Assembly (NCBI RefSeq): GCF_024707545.1
Contig: NZ_CP062229.1
Coordinates: forward strand, 7,257,238-7,321,237
Source: Mesorhizobium onobrychidis
GTDB taxonomy: Bacteria > Pseudomonadota > Alphaproteobacteria > Rhizobiales > Rhizobiaceae
Direction: 5' to 3'
DNA length: 64,000 nucleotides
The position numbers and the translations under genes were made by a program. Position 1 is the first letter of the stretch; each line of letters opens with the position of its first letter. The notes under the pieces were generated by a model. It saw only the letters and a list, made by a program, of their open reading frames with translations. It ran no database searches and was not told where the DNA came from. Positions 8,147-16,600 of this stretch are shown here, piece after piece.

Positions 8147-9154
8147 TCACAGCCAGCCGCTCTTGCGGAAGCGCCAGTAGAGAACCGAGCAGACCAAAAT
8201 AATCGCTCCCAGAACGACCGGGTAGCCATATTCCATCCTAAGTTCCGGCATGTCGTTGAAGTTCATGCCGTAGATGCCTGCGAGCGCTGTCGGCACCGCC
8301 AGGATTGCAGCCCATGAGGCGAGCTTCTTGGTGATCGCCGTTTCCTGGCTCTGGCCAACCAGGAGGCTCGCCTCGAAGGCAAATGCGAGCACCTCCCGCA
8401 AGCTGTCGATCTTCTCCTGGACGGTGCGGATGTGGTCGGTGACGTCGCGGAACAGCGGGTGCATGGCCGCATGGATCTGCGGCAGGTCGGCGCTGGTCAG
8501 CCGGCGGCAGACTTCCACCAGCGGCAGCGCGGCGTTGCGCAGGCGCAAGAGATCGCGGCGCAGCATGTAGAGCCGCTCTATGTCGGAGCCGGTCATCGGC
8601 TTCAGCAGAACCCTGTCCTCGATCGCCTCGACCTCGTCCTCGATCTGCTCGAGCACCGGCATGTAGTTGTCGACGATGAAATCGAGAATGGCATAGAGGA
8701 CGAAATCCTCGCCCTTGGCTAGCGAATGCGGGCAGCTTTCCCAATGCTGGCGAACGACGGCATAAGAAGTCGACGGACCGTGCCTGACGCTGACGATGTA
8801 GCCGGCGCCGACGAACAGATGCGTCTCGCCGAAGGTGACGCGCCTGTCGATCAGTTGAGCCGTGCGGGCAACGATGAACAACGCATCGCCATATTGCTCG
8901 ATCTTCGGCCGCTGATGCGGATGCTCGGCGTCCTCGATCGCCAGATCGTGCAGGTGGAATTGCGCCTGGACGCGAAGCAACAGGTTGCGGTCCGGCTCCA
9001 GCAGGCCGATCCAGACGACATGACCTGGCTTCTTGGCCCATTCGCCAGCTTCCTCGATCGGAATGTCGGCGACACGCCGGCCGGCGGTATAGACGCTGGA
9101 AGCGACGATGGCCGATGTCGGCGGGGCCGGCGTCAGGTTCCGAACGGTTTCCAT
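8147..9154 (-). CDS. corA: CorA family magnesium/divalent metal transporter
   Basis: Pentameric inner-membrane channel for Mg2+ (or Co2+/Ni2+). The 335-residue protein has a large cytoplasmic N-domain, a long helical region and two C-terminal membrane helices. The pore signature YGMNFNDMPE (about residue 295) precedes the last helix, and the tail RFRKSGWL is basic. It lies downstream of phoU with a 91-base gap. Metal preference cannot be read from sequence. Confidence 0.93.
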   Translation of the reverse strand: METVRNLTPAPPTSAIVASSVYTAGRRVADIPIEEAGEWAKKPGHVVWIGLLEPDRNLLLRVQAQFHLHDLAIEDAEHPHQRPKIEQYGDALFIVARTAQLIDRRVTFGETHLFVGAGYIVSVRHGPSTSYAVVRQHWESCPHSLAKGEDFVLYAILDFIVDNYMPVLEQIEDEVEAIEDRVLLKPMTGSDIERLYMLRRDLLRLRNAALPLVEVCRRLTSADLPQIHAAMHPLFRDVTDHIRTVQEKIDSLREVLAFAFEASLLVGQSQETAITKKLASWAAILAVPTALAGIYGMNFNDMPELRMEYGYPVVLGAIILVCSVLYWRFRKSGWL

Positions 9155-9245
9155 CGCTACCTCCTGGAGGCATGGCCTCGGGTCAGGATCAGGAACGTTC
9201 GGTAAAGCTTAGCCTAAATCAGCAATGGGTTCGAGAGGCAGCCGT

Positions 9246-9971
9246 TCACTTCGCCGGTAGCGTTGCGGGAAGCACAATCTTGTCTGTCTTGTCGCCCTTC
9301 GGCCGCTCGGCCGGCATCTGGTCGCCGGTGACGATGTAGTAGATCGTCTCGGCGATATTGGTGGCGTGATCGCCGATCCGCTCGATATTCTTGGCGCAAA
9401 ACAGCAGGTGCGTGCAAGGCGTGATGTTGCGCGGATCTTCCATCATGTATGTCAGCAACTCGCGAAACAGCGAGGTGTACACGGCGTCGATCTGATCATC
9501 GCGATCACGCACGAAGCCGATCTTTTCCACCGAGCGCGACGCGTAGACGTCGAGCACTTCCTTGAGCTGCGTCAACGCCAGGTCGGCCAAGGCCTCAATG
9601 CCACGGAACAGGCTGGTCGGCTGGCGCCCTTCTATGACGGCAACCACGCGCTTGGCGACATTCTTGCCGAGGTCGCCGACCCGTTCGAGGTCCGCCGAGA
9701 TGCGGATCGCGCCGACGATCTCGCGCAAATCCGTCGCCATCGGCTGGCGCTTGGCGATGATGATGATCGCCTTGTCGTCGATCTCGCGCTGCCCTTCGTC
9801 CAGAACGGCATCGTCACGGATGACTTTCTGGGCAAGGCCGGGGTCGGCGTTGACCAGGGCCGCGATCGCCTGTTCGACCATGCGTTCGGCATGCCCGCCC
9901 ATCGCGGCGATGCGCTTCGACAGATATTTCAGCTCCTCGTCATAGGCGCTGACGATGTGCACGGACTGCAT
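9246..9971 (-). CDS. phoU: Phosphate signalling protein PhoU
   Basis: Negative regulator linking the Pst phosphate transporter to PhoR-PhoB. The 241-residue protein has two tandem PhoU three-helix domains with the metal-binding segments ADLERVGDLGKNVAKR and NIERIGDHATNIAE. In most rhizobia phoU follows pstSCAB; here it follows phoR across a repeat, with no pst genes in the window. Confidence 0.95.
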   Translation of the reverse strand: MQSVHIVSAYDEELKYLSKRIAAMGGHAERMVEQAIAALVNADPGLAQKVIRDDAVLDEGQREIDDKAIIIIAKRQPMATDLREIVGAIRISADLERVGDLGKNVAKRVVAVIEGRQPTSLFRGIEALADLALTQLKEVLDVYASRSVEKIGFVRDRDDQIDAVYTSLFRELLTYMMEDPRNITPCTHLLFCAKNIERIGDHATNIAETIYYIVTGDQMPAERPKGDKTDKIVLPATLPAK

Positions 9972-10038
9972 GGAGATGCCTTCCCGGGGTCTTCTGGTCC
10001 GAGTCGTTTCCTCGAATCCCCGCTGATACGCTAGCCGG

Positions 10039-10056
10039 ATGACAGAAAAAAGAAAC
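10039..10056 (-). promoter_or_regulatory. Possible Pho box upstream of phoU
   Basis: On the minus strand one exact PHO half-site CTGTCAT is preceded, four bases away, by a degenerate half GTTTCTT (4 of 7). It lies 68 bases before the phoU start. One perfect half makes a PhoB site plausible but not proven. Confidence 0.35.
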
Positions 10057-10060
10057 CGTT

Positions 10061-10156
10061 AGAGCGACGTGCGTCCACTTGGACACAGAGTACGCTCTAA
10101 GTCCCTTATCCACGCATCCGGCTGTCCTAAAATCTTCCGGTTTTCGGGCCGACGCG
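10061..10156. repeat. RIME-like two-palindrome repeat, copy 1
   Basis: An element of about 96 bases starting AGAGCG and TGCGTCC-N4-GGACACA, then TACGCTCT, followed by a second palindromic part ending TTTTCGGGCCGACGC. It matches copy 2 at 11515-11616 along its whole length and in the same orientation. Rhizobial intergenic mosaic elements have this two-palindrome form; the family name is from memory. Confidence 0.7.
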
Positions 10157-10159
10157 TTC

Positions 10160-11446
10160 TTAGGTAGTGAGGCGTCCGTGCGCTGGCAAATGCACCGTGA
10201 AAGCTGCGCCCTTGCCGACCTCCGACTTGATTGAGAGCCTGGCGTTGTGGCGCGTCAGGATATGCTTGACGATGGACAGGCCAAGCCCGGTGCCTTTCTG
10301 GGTCCGGCTGTTTTCGACATCGACGCGGTAGAAGCGTTCGGTGATGCGCGGGATGTGCTCCTCGGGAATGCCGGGACCGAAGTCCCGGATGGTGACGTCA
10401 ATGCCCGGTTCGGGACCGTCATCGCTATGAGCAATCGTCACCACGACACGTCCACCCGACTGTCCGTATTTGCAGGCGTTTTCCAGCAGATTCTCGAAAA
10501 CCTGGAAAAGTTCATCGCGGTCCCCCGGCACATTGAGCGGCCCTTCCGCGAAATCCCGCTCGATGGCAACGCCGTTTTCCCTGGCAAGCGGCCCCAGCGA
10601 GTCGATGACGCTGTCGAGGGTCTGGCGGAGATCGACCTCGGTTCCCGGCTTCAGATAAGGTTTCATTTCCAGTCGCGACAGCGACAGCAGGTCGTCGATC
10701 AGGCGCGCCATGCGGCCGGTCTGGTTCTGCATGATCTGCAGGAACTGCTCGCGCGCCGCCGGGTCGTTGCGGGCCGGGCCGCGCAGCGTCTCGATGAAAC
10801 CGGAGATCGAGGCGAGCGGGGTGCGCAGTTCATGGCTGGCATTGGCGATGAAGTCGGCCCGCATCCGGTCGATGCGTCGCGCCTCGCTCTGGTCCTTGAA
10901 GACCAGCACATAGAGGTCGGTGCCGTGACCGACCGAAGACGCACTCACCCGATAGGCCCGTTCGACCGGCAGCTTTTCGGTATAGTCAACGACATCCGAA
11001 GCGGCGGCGCCCGATAAAATACTGTCCAGCAAGGCCTGCATCTCGGGCGCCCGGAATTTCAGCGACAGCAACATGCCCGGTGCGATGCCGCCGAAGGCGG
11101 CGAAGGCGGCGGCGTTGGCATGGACGATCGTGGCGGTGCGATCGAAGATGATCAGCGGATCGGCAACGGCGGCCGCCAGATATTCTCCCGACAGCTGTTG
11201 TAGCCCGCCCGCCTCGATCGCCGCGGCATCCTCAGCGGACTGGCGCGCAACGCCGGCCGGCAGCATCGCGGCGGCAAGCAGCAGCACGGCACATGCCAGC
11301 AGCACCACATAGCCGGTCACGTCTGCGAAACCATAGACCGTCAGGACCGCGACGATGCCGGCCGCCAGCAGCAAGCGGCTGTTCCACAACCGGGTGGCGA
11401 CCAGTTGCGCTGTGCTTCGCTGTTCTGTGCCGCCCATGTCAGCCAT
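10160..11446 (-). CDS. phoR: Phosphate regulon sensor histidine kinase PhoR
   Basis: Membrane sensor kinase that phosphorylates PhoB under phosphate limitation. The 428 residues hold two N-terminal membrane helices (about 23-65), a PAS domain (YLAAAVADPLIIFD onward), the HisKA box ASHELRTPL with the phosphorylated His, then the HATPase N box (NLLENACKYG), G1 (DFGPGIP) and GTGLGLSIV. phoB is not adjacent. A ten-base unit ATGGCTGACA is tandemly duplicated at the start, so 11446 and 11437 are both possible ATG starts. Confidence 0.9.
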   Translation of the reverse strand: MADMGGTEQRSTAQLVATRLWNSRLLLAAGIVAVLTVYGFADVTGYVVLLACAVLLLAAAMLPAGVARQSAEDAAAIEAGGLQQLSGEYLAAAVADPLIIFDRTATIVHANAAAFAAFGGIAPGMLLSLKFRAPEMQALLDSILSGAAASDVVDYTEKLPVERAYRVSASSVGHGTDLYVLVFKDQSEARRIDRMRADFIANASHELRTPLASISGFIETLRGPARNDPAAREQFLQIMQNQTGRMARLIDDLLSLSRLEMKPYLKPGTEVDLRQTLDSVIDSLGPLARENGVAIERDFAEGPLNVPGDRDELFQVFENLLENACKYGQSGGRVVVTIAHSDDGPEPGIDVTIRDFGPGIPEEHIPRITERFYRVDVENSRTQKGTGLGLSIVKHILTRHNARLSIKSEVGKGAAFTVHLPAHGRLTT

Positions 11447-11514
11447 TGTCAGCCATTCGCGCGCACTCCTCCACCCGGTCCGGCCGGGTGCAAACTTCCC
11501 GCTGGACCGGCGCT

Positions 11515-11616
11515 AGAGCGCCGTGCGTCCAATTGGACGCACAGAGGACGCTCTACCACTGTTAATCTGCTGCATCGTTCTTTCCGAAAACGATTCCGAT
11601 TTTCGGGCCGATGCAG
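11515..11616. repeat. RIME-like two-palindrome repeat, copy 2
   Basis: First palindrome AGAGCG...GTGCGTCC-N2-TTGGACGCAC...CGCTCT, then a second part with GCATCGTTCTTTCCGAAAAC and TTTTCGGGCCGATGC. Same orientation as copy 1, so the two stand as direct repeats on either side of phoR. It sits between the phoR and ppk2 starts and may carry promoter elements. Confidence 0.75.
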
Positions 11617-11663
11617 TAAGGCTCCCAATAGCATGAGTCCGGAAACTGGAAAGGTTCGTCTCG

Positions 11664-12572
11664 ATGAAAAACCCCAAGGAAGATGCCGCCGCGCCCGTTC
11701 CAGGTCCGCTGAAGATCCGCATCGACGGCAAGGAGCGCGAGTTCGACATCGAGGATCCAAAGCTTCCGGACTGGGTCGAAGACAACAAGCTGAGCGCCGG
11801 CGGCTACCCCTACGACAAGAAAATGAAAAGCGACGAGTATGACGAGACGCTCGAGCGGCTGCAGATCGAGCTGGTCAAGGCGCAGGCATGGCTGCAATCG
11901 ACGGGCAAGCGGGTGATGTCGCTGTTCGAAGGACGCGATGCCGCAGGCAAGGGCGGCACGATCTTCGCGCTGCGCCAGTACATGAACCCCAGGACAGCGC
12001 GCAACGTAGCGCTGACCAAGCCTAGCCCAACCGAACTCGGGCAATGGTATTTTCAGCGCTATGTCGCGCACTTCCCGACATCCGGCGAGTTCGTCACCTT
12101 CGACCGCTCCTGGTATAATCGCGCCGGCGTCGAGCCGGTCATGAGCTTCTGCACGCCGGAGCAGCACCAGAAATTCCTGGACGAGACGCCGTATTTTGAA
12201 CGGATGATCTGCAACGAGGGCATCCATTTCTTCAAGTTCTGGCTAAACATCGGTCGGGAAACACAGCTTGAGCGATTTCACGATCGCCGCTGGAGTCCTT
12301 TGAAGAGCTGGAAATTCTCGCCGATCGACATTGCCGGCATCACCAAATGGGACGACTACACCAAGGCGCGCGATCTCATGTTCGCACGCACGCACGAGGA
12401 ATTCGCGCCCTGGATCATCGTGCGTGCCAACGACAAGCAGCGCGCGCGACTTGCCATCATCCGGCGCATCCTGTTGTCGCTTCCCTATGACGGCCGCGAT
12501 CTCGACGCCATCGGCAAGGAAGACAAGAAGATCATCGGGGAAGGGCCTTCGTTCCTGGGAATACAGGCCTGA
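11664..12572 (+). CDS. ppk2: Polyphosphate kinase 2
   Basis: Transfers phosphate between polyphosphate and nucleotides in the cytoplasm. The 302-residue protein has the PPK2 P-loop [11 protein letters not shown] (about residue 88), the lid segment [14 protein letters not shown], and the Walker B-like [30 protein letters not shown] follows. Single-domain length fits PPK2 class I. It is divergent from phoR, so phosphate sensing and polyphosphate metabolism are adjacent. Confidence 0.95.
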   Translation: MKNPKEDAAAPVPGPLKIRIDGKEREFDIEDPKLPDWVEDNKLSAGGYPYDKKMKSDEYDETLERLQIELVKAQAWLQSTGKRVMSLFEGRDAAGKGGTIFALRQYMNPRTARNVALTKPSPTELGQWYFQRYVAHFPTSGEFVTFDRSWYNRAGVEPVMSFCTPEQHQKFLDETPYFERMICNEGIHFFKFWLNIGRETQLERFHDRRWSPLKSWKFSPIDIAGITKWDDYTKARDLMFARTHEEFAPWIIVRANDKQRARLAIIRRILLSLPYDGRDLDAIGKEDKKIIGEGPSFLGIQA

Positions 12573-12575
12573 AGA

Positions 12576-12605
12576 GTGCCGCGCGCCCCCAAGGACGCGC
12601 GGCAC
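12576..12605. terminator. Hairpin between convergent ppk2 and crotonase genes
   Basis: GTGCCGCGCG (12576-12585) and CGCGCGGCAC (12596-12605) form a perfect ten-base GC stem with a ten-base loop, directly after the ppk2 stop. There is no T-run, so this may be an RNA 3'-end stabiliser rather than a classical terminator. Confidence 0.5.
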
Positions 12606-12642
12606 GATTCCAGATGTTCCTGTCATTCTGCCGAATGACTTC

Positions 12643-13389
12643 TCATGCCGCCAGCCGAGCAATCCGCTGCAGCCGCCGCAGCGTGGTATCGTCCTGTAAA
12701 GCCTGCTGAAACAGCGAAATCTCCTGGTCAATGCGATCGCAGAGCGCGCCTGTGTCGCCCTTGAGCAGGTCGCGCGTCTGCAGCAGTGCGGCGACCGGCT
12801 TCTTGGCGAGTTGCCTGGCTCTGCCAAGTGCGGCTTCCTCGACATCGCCCACCACGATCTCCGTGACCAGGCCAAGCAACCTGGCGTCCTCGGCACTGAG
12901 CGTGTCGCCCAGGCAGAAGAAGCGGAAAGCGCCGGCATAACCGAGTTTCTGCGGCGCCAGGATGCTGGTCGCCGCGTCCGGCACGAGGCCGAAATCGACG
13001 AACGGCACCCGGAACGTGCTTTCATCAGATGCGATCACCATGTCGCAATGGAACAGGATGGTGCAGCCGACGCCGACGGCGTCGCCATCGACACAGGCAA
13101 GGACCGGTTTCGGGAACGTCGCCAATGTGCGGAACATGTCGGTGACGGCGGCGATCAATCGTTGATGCTTGGTGGCGTCGAGGAATTCGGAAAAATCGCC
13201 GCCGAGGCAGAAGCAGCCGGCGAGGCCGCGCAGCACCACGACGCGCACATCATCGTCGATTGCGGCTTCGTGGAAGATCTTGGCCAGGCTTTCATAAGCT
13301 CGCCCGTCCAGCACGGGTCGGCCGTCTTCCGACGACACCGTGACAATCAGGGTATGATTCCGAAACTCTGTTTGCGGGTGGATGTTCAT
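12643..13389 (-). CDS. Crotonase-family enzyme linked to the LuxI synthase (isomerase-like active site)
   Basis: A 248-residue crotonase-fold protein starting 15 bases after the luxI stop, with GGAG six bases before the ATG at 13389. The hydratase glutamates are absent: GVGCTILFHCD stands where hydratases have GGGCELA. GLVPDAATS matches the place where enoyl-CoA isomerases of the ECI2 type carry SPEG, here with Asp. That favours double-bond movement over hydration. LuxR-LuxI-crotonase cassettes occur in Mesorhizobium (I recall the name mqsC, unverified), so it may shape the acyl chain of the signal. Confidence 0.85.
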   Translation of the reverse strand: MNIHPQTEFRNHTLIVTVSSEDGRPVLDGRAYESLAKIFHEAAIDDDVRVVVLRGLAGCFCLGGDFSEFLDATKHQRLIAAVTDMFRTLATFPKPVLACVDGDAVGVGCTILFHCDMVIASDESTFRVPFVDFGLVPDAATSILAPQKLGYAGAFRFFCLGDTLSAEDARLLGLVTEIVVGDVEEAALGRARQLAKKPVAALLQTRDLLKGDTGALCDRIDQEISLFQQALQDDTTLRRLQRIARLAA

Positions 13390-13404
13390 GGCTGTCTCCA
13401 ATTC

Positions 13405-14043
13405 TCACGAGGCCTGCCTCATTCCGAGCCTGTCGGGATATCCCCTGGCCAGCACCGGCGCGAAATGACTGCGACGCGAACGCACCACCTCAAGCGTATG
13501 CTCGTTGAAGGTGAGCAGTGTGGCGACGACCTGCTGGTTGCCATAGGTGCGCTGGTAGCCAAGCGGCTTCGCCAGGAAGTGCAACTGCAGCGCCCGCAGG
13601 ACCCACATCGGCTCGAACTCGATGATCACCTGGTTGACGTTCCGCTTCAGCCCCCACTCGACGAAGCCGGCAATGAGCTCGGTGCCGACCGTCGAGACGC
13701 CGCGCTTGCCGTCACGAAATCCCGGCGCCACCGCGTAGCGGGTCAGTTCCCAAACGTTCGGGCCGGACGGTGGCGTCCCTTCATAGAGGTCCGCCAGCAC
13801 CTCGGTCAGAAGATGCGCCCGCGTTGTCGGCAACATCCGCTGATAACCGGCGAGCTCGCCATTGCGGACGACGAGCTGATGCACCGCCTCGTCATGGTCG
13901 AACTGATCGATCTCAAGGCCATCGGGGCGCTGCAGGTCGGTCCACCCCATCTCCTCGACGAAAATCTTGTAGCGCAATCGATGGACGGCCTCCCAAAGGT
14001 CGGGACGTTCCATAAGTTCCTGTGTGGTAAGGGAAAAAAGCAT
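13405..14043 (-). CDS. Acyl-homoserine-lactone synthase (LuxI family)
   Basis: Makes an N-acyl-homoserine lactone from S-adenosylmethionine and an acyl carrier. The 212-residue protein has all invariant LuxI residues: R and F in LRYKIF, W in EEMGW, both D in EIDQFD, R in YQRML, and E and R in WELTRYAV. GGAGA lies eight bases before the ATG. luxR lies 97 bases upstream on the same strand, and the crotonase gene is just downstream. Acyl chain length and saturation cannot be read from sequence. Confidence 0.95.
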   Translation of the reverse strand: MLFSLTTQELMERPDLWEAVHRLRYKIFVEEMGWTDLQRPDGLEIDQFDHDEAVHQLVVRNGELAGYQRMLPTTRAHLLTEVLADLYEGTPPSGPNVWELTRYAVAPGFRDGKRGVSTVGTELIAGFVEWGLKRNVNQVIIEFEPMWVLRALQLHFLAKPLGYQRTYGNQQVVATLLTFNEHTLEVVRSRRSHFAPVLARGYPDRLGMRQAS

Positions 14044-14140
14044 CTGCCGTCTCCTAGGTTCAATAGGAAGATACGGCCGGGCTGTCCCGAGAAAATTACG
14101 CGATCACGTAGGCAAGAATTTCTAGGCCGGCACGGCCGAG

Positions 14141-14872
14141 CTAGCTAATATAGCCGCGCCTTATCGCTTCCGCGACCGCCTGCACCCGGTTGACGGCACC
14201 GAGTTTGCTTTTGGCGTTAAGAAGGTGTTTCTCTGACGTGTGTTCCGAAATGCCGAGAATCTGTGAAATCTCCCATTCGGACTTGCCGACGGCGGCCCAT
14301 TGCATGCATTCGCGCTCACGCGGCGTCAGTTCGACGTGGTCGATGGTCTGGGCCGCCATCGTGTGGAGTTGCATGGCACGGCCGATCGCATAGGTCGCGG
14401 CCAGCGACACCAGTCCGAAATCGGCGCCAGACAATTCGACGGCTTCGCCGCCGAGCGACACCATGACGATCTGGCCATCGAGCGTGACCAGCGGGAAGGC
14501 CAAACCGTCGCGCAGCTTGAATTCGCCGGCGTCGCCCATCACTTCGCCGCTGCTCTTGTCGATGCGGATGCTCTGGGACGCCTCCCGCCACTGGAACGGC
14601 GCCTGAAGCTGCTTCATGTGGCTGACGACGGGGTCGTGGTCGACATAGTTGCGCGCCACATAGCGCTCCAGCCATTCTCCCGGCCACTCGCAAAGCAGCA
14701 CATGGTCCTTTTGCTGGCCTCTTGGCGTGCCCGGTTGCGGAACCGTTCCGGCCATCAGCGCAGTCAGGCCGAACTCCGAGGTTATGCCAAGCAGCTTTTC
14801 GCAGACTGCGGCCGCCGTATTGGCGTGCTGCAGCTGATCTATGAATTCCAGTGTACGATCGAAGTGGCCCAT
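14141..14872 (-). CDS. LuxR-family autoinducer-binding transcriptional regulator
   Basis: Quorum-sensing activator of 243 residues. The N-terminal signal domain keeps the conserved W, Y, D, P (WLERYVARNYVDHDP), a second W (FQWREA) and G (DGLAFP). The C-terminal helix-turn-helix begins LTPREREC with the invariant E and G (AAVGKSEWEIS), followed by SEHTSEKHLLNAKSKL. The luxI gene follows on the same strand. A strong lux box lies 45-64 bases before its start, which suggests autoregulation. Confidence 0.93.
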   Translation of the reverse strand: MGHFDRTLEFIDQLQHANTAAAVCEKLLGITSEFGLTALMAGTVPQPGTPRGQQKDHVLLCEWPGEWLERYVARNYVDHDPVVSHMKQLQAPFQWREASQSIRIDKSSGEVMGDAGEFKLRDGLAFPLVTLDGQIVMVSLGGEAVELSGADFGLVSLAATYAIGRAMQLHTMAAQTIDHVELTPRERECMQWAAVGKSEWEISQILGISEHTSEKHLLNAKSKLGAVNRVQAVAEAIRRGYIS

Positions 14873-14916
14873 CGCAACATCTACCCCATGTTGCCTTCCG
14901 CGTTGAGATCAACGGT

Positions 14917-14936
14917 CCAGTGCTGACCTGCACTTT
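14917..14936. promoter_or_regulatory. lux/tra box between luxR and the solute-binding protein gene
   Basis: AGTGC-N6-GCACT (14919-14934) is a perfect dyad. Its core GTGC-N-GA-N-CTGCAC agrees with 12 of 14 positions of the TraR box of Agrobacterium. It is 45-64 bases before luxR and about 195 before the divergent solute-binding protein gene. Confidence 0.7.
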
Positions 14937-15130
14937 GGCATCGACCCCGGATTACAAACCTGCTCCTCTCTGTTTGCAGCGCCTTGCAGCTACCCTCCAG
15001 CCGACGCCACACATGTTTGCAAGCTCGCTGAAGCATAACCCTAAATCGGCGTGATGAAATCAAAAACCGTTGTGCCTGTGTCATTTTCGTACCAAAAGCC
15101 ACATTGGACAGGACAGGGCGGAGCTCGATC

Positions 15131-15979
15131 GTGGCAATTCGGTGGATATCCGTCGTCTTGATGCTGTCAATGACGGGGGCACAGTGGCTCACGGCAGCGC
15201 GTGCCGCGGAGCCGCAAGTGCCGGTGCTGTGGGATGCAAAGGAGCGGCTGCCGAAGCCTGACCTTTCCGCGCTGCCGCGTCTGAGATTCCTGACCACCAC
15301 TGATTTCCCGCCGTTCAACTTCCTCGACGGGGCAGGCCGCTTGTCCGGCTTCCACGTCGATCTGGCGCGCGCCATCTGCGACGAACTCGGCGTCGCGGAA
15401 AAATGCCAGATCCAGGCGCTGCCCTGGGCCGAGCTCGAAGGAGCGCTGCAGAAGGGCGAGGGCGAAGCAATCATTGCCGGCATCGCCGCCACGCCGGAGT
15501 CGCGGTCGAAGTACGCCTTCTCCCGTTCCTACCTGCAGTTTCCTGCGCGCTTCATCATGCCGAAGACAAAGGCGCTCGCGGAACCGATCTTCGACAGACT
15601 GCGCGGCAGGCGCGTCGGCGTGATCGCCGGCTCCGCGCATGAGCGGATGCTGCGCGAATATTTCGGCACCGTTCAGGTCGTCCCCTTCGACCGGCCGGAA
15701 GAACTCTATGATGATCTCAAGGCCGGCAAGGTCGACGCCGCCTTCGGCGACGGCATGCGCTTCGCCTTCTGGCTGGGCGGTTCGGATGCCGCAGCATGCT
15801 GCCGCTTTGCCGGCGGACCGTATCTGGCGCCAGAATATCTGGGCTCGGGCATGGCCATCGCCACCAGGGCCAACGATCCGGCGCTGGCCGCAGCGTTCGA
15901 CTACGCACTGCAGGAGATTTCGGTGAAAGGCGTCTTCGCCGAATTCTATCTGCGCTATTTCCCGGTCAGTTTTTTCTGA
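15131..15979 (+). CDS. Family 3 extracellular solute-binding protein (amino-acid type)
   Basis: Periplasmic binding protein of 282 residues with an N-terminal signal peptide (WISVVLMLSMTGAQWLTAARA, cleaved after ARA). The SBP family 3 fold follows: TTTDFPPFNFLD, GFHVDLARAICDELG, RVGVIAGSAHERML and DAAFGDG. The GTG at 15131 has GGAG eight bases upstream; a TTG at 15104 is possible. No permease or ATPase gene is adjacent, so it may serve a distant transporter or a sensor. It shares its promoter region with luxR. Confidence 0.85.
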   Translation: MAIRWISVVLMLSMTGAQWLTAARAAEPQVPVLWDAKERLPKPDLSALPRLRFLTTTDFPPFNFLDGAGRLSGFHVDLARAICDELGVAEKCQIQALPWAELEGALQKGEGEAIIAGIAATPESRSKYAFSRSYLQFPARFIMPKTKALAEPIFDRLRGRRVGVIAGSAHERMLREYFGTVQVVPFDRPEELYDDLKAGKVDAAFGDGMRFAFWLGGSDAAACCRFAGGPYLAPEYLGSGMAIATRANDPALAAAFDYALQEISVKGVFAEFYLRYFPVSFF

Positions 15980-16005
15980 TCCGGTCCGGTCAGCTTCTTC
16001 TGACC
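15962..16005 (+). repeat. Tandem duplication of the last codons with two hairpins
   Basis: The last codons and stop of the solute-binding gene (Pro-Val-Ser-Phe-Phe-stop) recur 24 bases later with silent differences (15986-16003). Each copy is a hairpin; the second is GGTCAG-N6-CTGACC. It lies before the convergent TerB gene and probably serves as a terminator. Confidence 0.6.
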
Positions 16006-16019
16006 CTTCAGGGCGCCGA

Positions 16020-16430
16020 TCAAGTCAGCGTGCGAAGGCGGGCCTTGGCGGCGCGGGCGATGGCGGCCACGGTGAGCGTGTCGAGATCGAGTTGGCGACG
16101 GATAAGCTGCAGCACCCTCACCTCCTCCAAGCGCATTTCGAGGTCGACGGCGGCAACCTCGAAGGCTGCGGCATAGGCGGTATCAAGCAGGCGTTCGGGC
16201 AGTGCGTCAGCGACCCGCGCCAAAACACCTTCCAGCCCGTCCTTTTCGTGCAGCATCTTTTGGCAGTCCTGGGCGACGCCGACCAGCCGGTCATGGTCGA
16301 AGTCCTCGAACACCGGCCATGAGCGGACGACGTCGCCGATCCGCGCCAGTTCGACATCGGTCATGTCGCGATCGGACGCGGAGGTGATGACCATCAGATA
16401 GATCAGGGCTTCATGCGGCGGCAACGACAT
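16020..16430 (-). CDS. TerB-like tellurite-resistance domain protein
   Basis: An all-helical 136-residue protein matching the TerB/DjlA N-terminal fold: HEALIYLMVITSASDRDMTDVEL, a D-rich first helix pair, and AAFEVAAVDLEMRLEEVRVLQLIRR with the acidic metal-binding pattern. TerB folds bind divalent metal through conserved acidic residues; the cellular role in rhizobia is not known. It is divergent from lysK and convergent with the solute-binding protein gene. No other ter genes are present, so tellurite resistance is not implied. Confidence 0.8.
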   Translation of the reverse strand: MSLPPHEALIYLMVITSASDRDMTDVELARIGDVVRSWPVFEDFDHDRLVGVAQDCQKMLHEKDGLEGVLARVADALPERLLDTAYAAAFEVAAVDLEMRLEEVRVLQLIRRQLDLDTLTVAAIARAAKARLRTLT

Positions 16431-16600
16431 TAAAAACTCCTCAAACGGGCTCCGAAGTTAGGAACGCGGCACCGACGCCGCAAGGAAAAAGAGCCGCGAT
16501 CGTTGACGCCCACGGCAGGCACGCCTAGAGACCGGTTGAAAAAGCCTCTTCCGGCCCCCTTTTTGCGGCGATGCCGGCGAACAGTTTGGAAAACAGTGAC

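Noticed and set aside
14112..14140. Possible lux box with centre AGAAATTCT upstream of luxI
   Set aside because: Only the nine-base centre is symmetric; the flanks do not match, and it lacks the GTGC/GCAC ends of the strong box at 14917.
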